Position numbers and translations under genes: made by a program
Shown here: piece after piece, positions 13,903 to 14,118 of the stretch
Position numbering within the stretch: the first letter of the stretch is position 1
How the letters are laid out: every line of letters begins with the position of its first letter
The notes under the pieces: generated by a model
Seen by the model: the letters and a program-made list of their open reading frames with translations, nothing else
Told to the model about the DNA's origin: nothing
Database searches by the model: none
Assembly: GCA_031288885.1 (NCBI GenBank)
Contig: JAITQP010000225.1
Location: 1-14,118 of the forward strand
Origin: Prevotellaceae bacterium
GTDB lineage: Bacteria; Bacteroidota; Bacteroidia; Bacteroidales; UBA932
Direction: 5' to 3'
DNA: 14,118 bases

Positions 13903-14103
13903 CTACATTCCTCCACCGTTATTCCTGCAAACACAGGCTAAAGTATCTACAGTGCTGTCATACGACTGTGTACGTTCGTAACCATAGTGTCTTTCGAAGA
14001 AGTCAAGGCCACCATACTGTTTCAGGTAATTAAACGCTTCGCGCCAAGAGATACTATAGCGTTCGGCAAAGCGCTCGTTGAGCAGCACAAAATCTTCTAT
14101 CAT
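13903..14103 (-). CDS. DUF3791-type small protein (start may lie beyond the window)
   Basis: A 66-residue acidic and aromatic protein: residues 1-40 contain ISWREAFNYLKQYGGLDF (18-35), the helical core of DUF3791, and the tail TVDTLACVCRNNGG (51-64) is typical of one Bacteroidetes subgroup. DUF3791 genes are commonly found directly before DUF3990 genes, and the pair is suspected to act together, perhaps as a toxin and its partner, but this is unproven. The frame stays open upstream to the window edge (five further codons), so translation may begin outside the window; the ATG at 14101-14103 is the only start inside it. The 1-bp gap to the next start suggests translational coupling. Base composition looks more AT-rich than in porU, consistent with an accessory origin. 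Confidence 0.7.
   Translation of the reverse strand: MIEDFVLLNERFAERYSISWREAFNYLKQYGGLDFFERHYGYERTQSYDSTVDTLACVCRNNGGGM
13910..13914 (-). promoter_or_regulatory. Shine-Dalgarno site fixing the DUF3990 start
   Basis: GGAGG on the minus strand lies 8 nt before the ATG at 13899-13901, inside the end of the DUF3791 gene. Strong Shine-Dalgarno sites are unusual in Bacteroidetes and in this window, so this supports the shorter start over the one at 13934. A second GGAGG occurs at 13594-13598, just after the DUF3990 stop, without a gene behind it. Confidence 0.6.
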
Positions 14104-14118
14104 ATCCCGTATGGGATA

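Noticed and set aside
1..14118. tRNA, rRNA, CRISPR array, insertion sequence or prophage
   Set aside because: No cloverleaf, spaced repeat series, transposase, integrase or phage protein could be recognised on either strand.

Overview
The window looks like a piece of a Bacteroidota chromosome, most likely Bacteroidales or a relative. Three things support this: the type IX secretion (T9SS) and gliding genes gldJ, a PorP/SprF-family gene and porU; several promoter-like boxes of the Bacteroidetes form TAnnTTTG; and genes without Shine-Dalgarno sites. No RNA gene, CRISPR array, transposase or phage gene was seen. All calls were made by reading the sequence; no database was searched.

Layout. (1) 1-1367, plus strand: an AAA ATPase of the AAA_14/DUF4143 type, with a near-leaderless promoter flanked by two direct repeats. 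(2) 1350-1505: a convergent intergenic element made of two inverted arrays of a 7-bp repeat, enclosing a strong palindromic terminator. Both arrays run into the ends of the adjoining genes. (3) 1505-5783, minus strand: a compact five-gene unit, read from 5783 down as M23 peptidase, M23 peptidase, MerR-type regulator, Nif3-like protein, coiled-coil zinc-ribbon protein. It has a good promoter at 5815-5846 and ends at the terminator at 1419-1452. (4) 5937-10065, minus strand: PorP/SprF-like protein, gldJ and murF, with an intrinsic terminator between gldJ and murF. (5) 10067-13543, plus strand: porU, the T9SS sortase, divergent from the porP-like gene with almost no space between their starts. 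(6) 13602 to the right edge, minus strand: a translationally coupled DUF3791/DUF3990 pair, probably accessory, with a short or altered DUF3990 protein.

How the genes fit together. The middle of the window is cell-envelope work. MurF completes the peptidoglycan precursor, the two membrane-anchored LytM proteins probably trim or remodel the wall, and GldJ, the PorP-like protein and PorU belong to the outer-membrane secretion and gliding machinery. The two ends carry accessory-looking genes (DUF4143 ATPase; DUF3791/DUF3990).

I found no clearly new multi-gene system. The features most worth a second look are the inverted 7-bp arrays, the repeat-flanked ATPase promoter, the terminator ahead of murF, the crowded porP/porU divergent start region, and the ADP-ribosyltransferase-like DUF3990 module that lacks its usual C-terminus.
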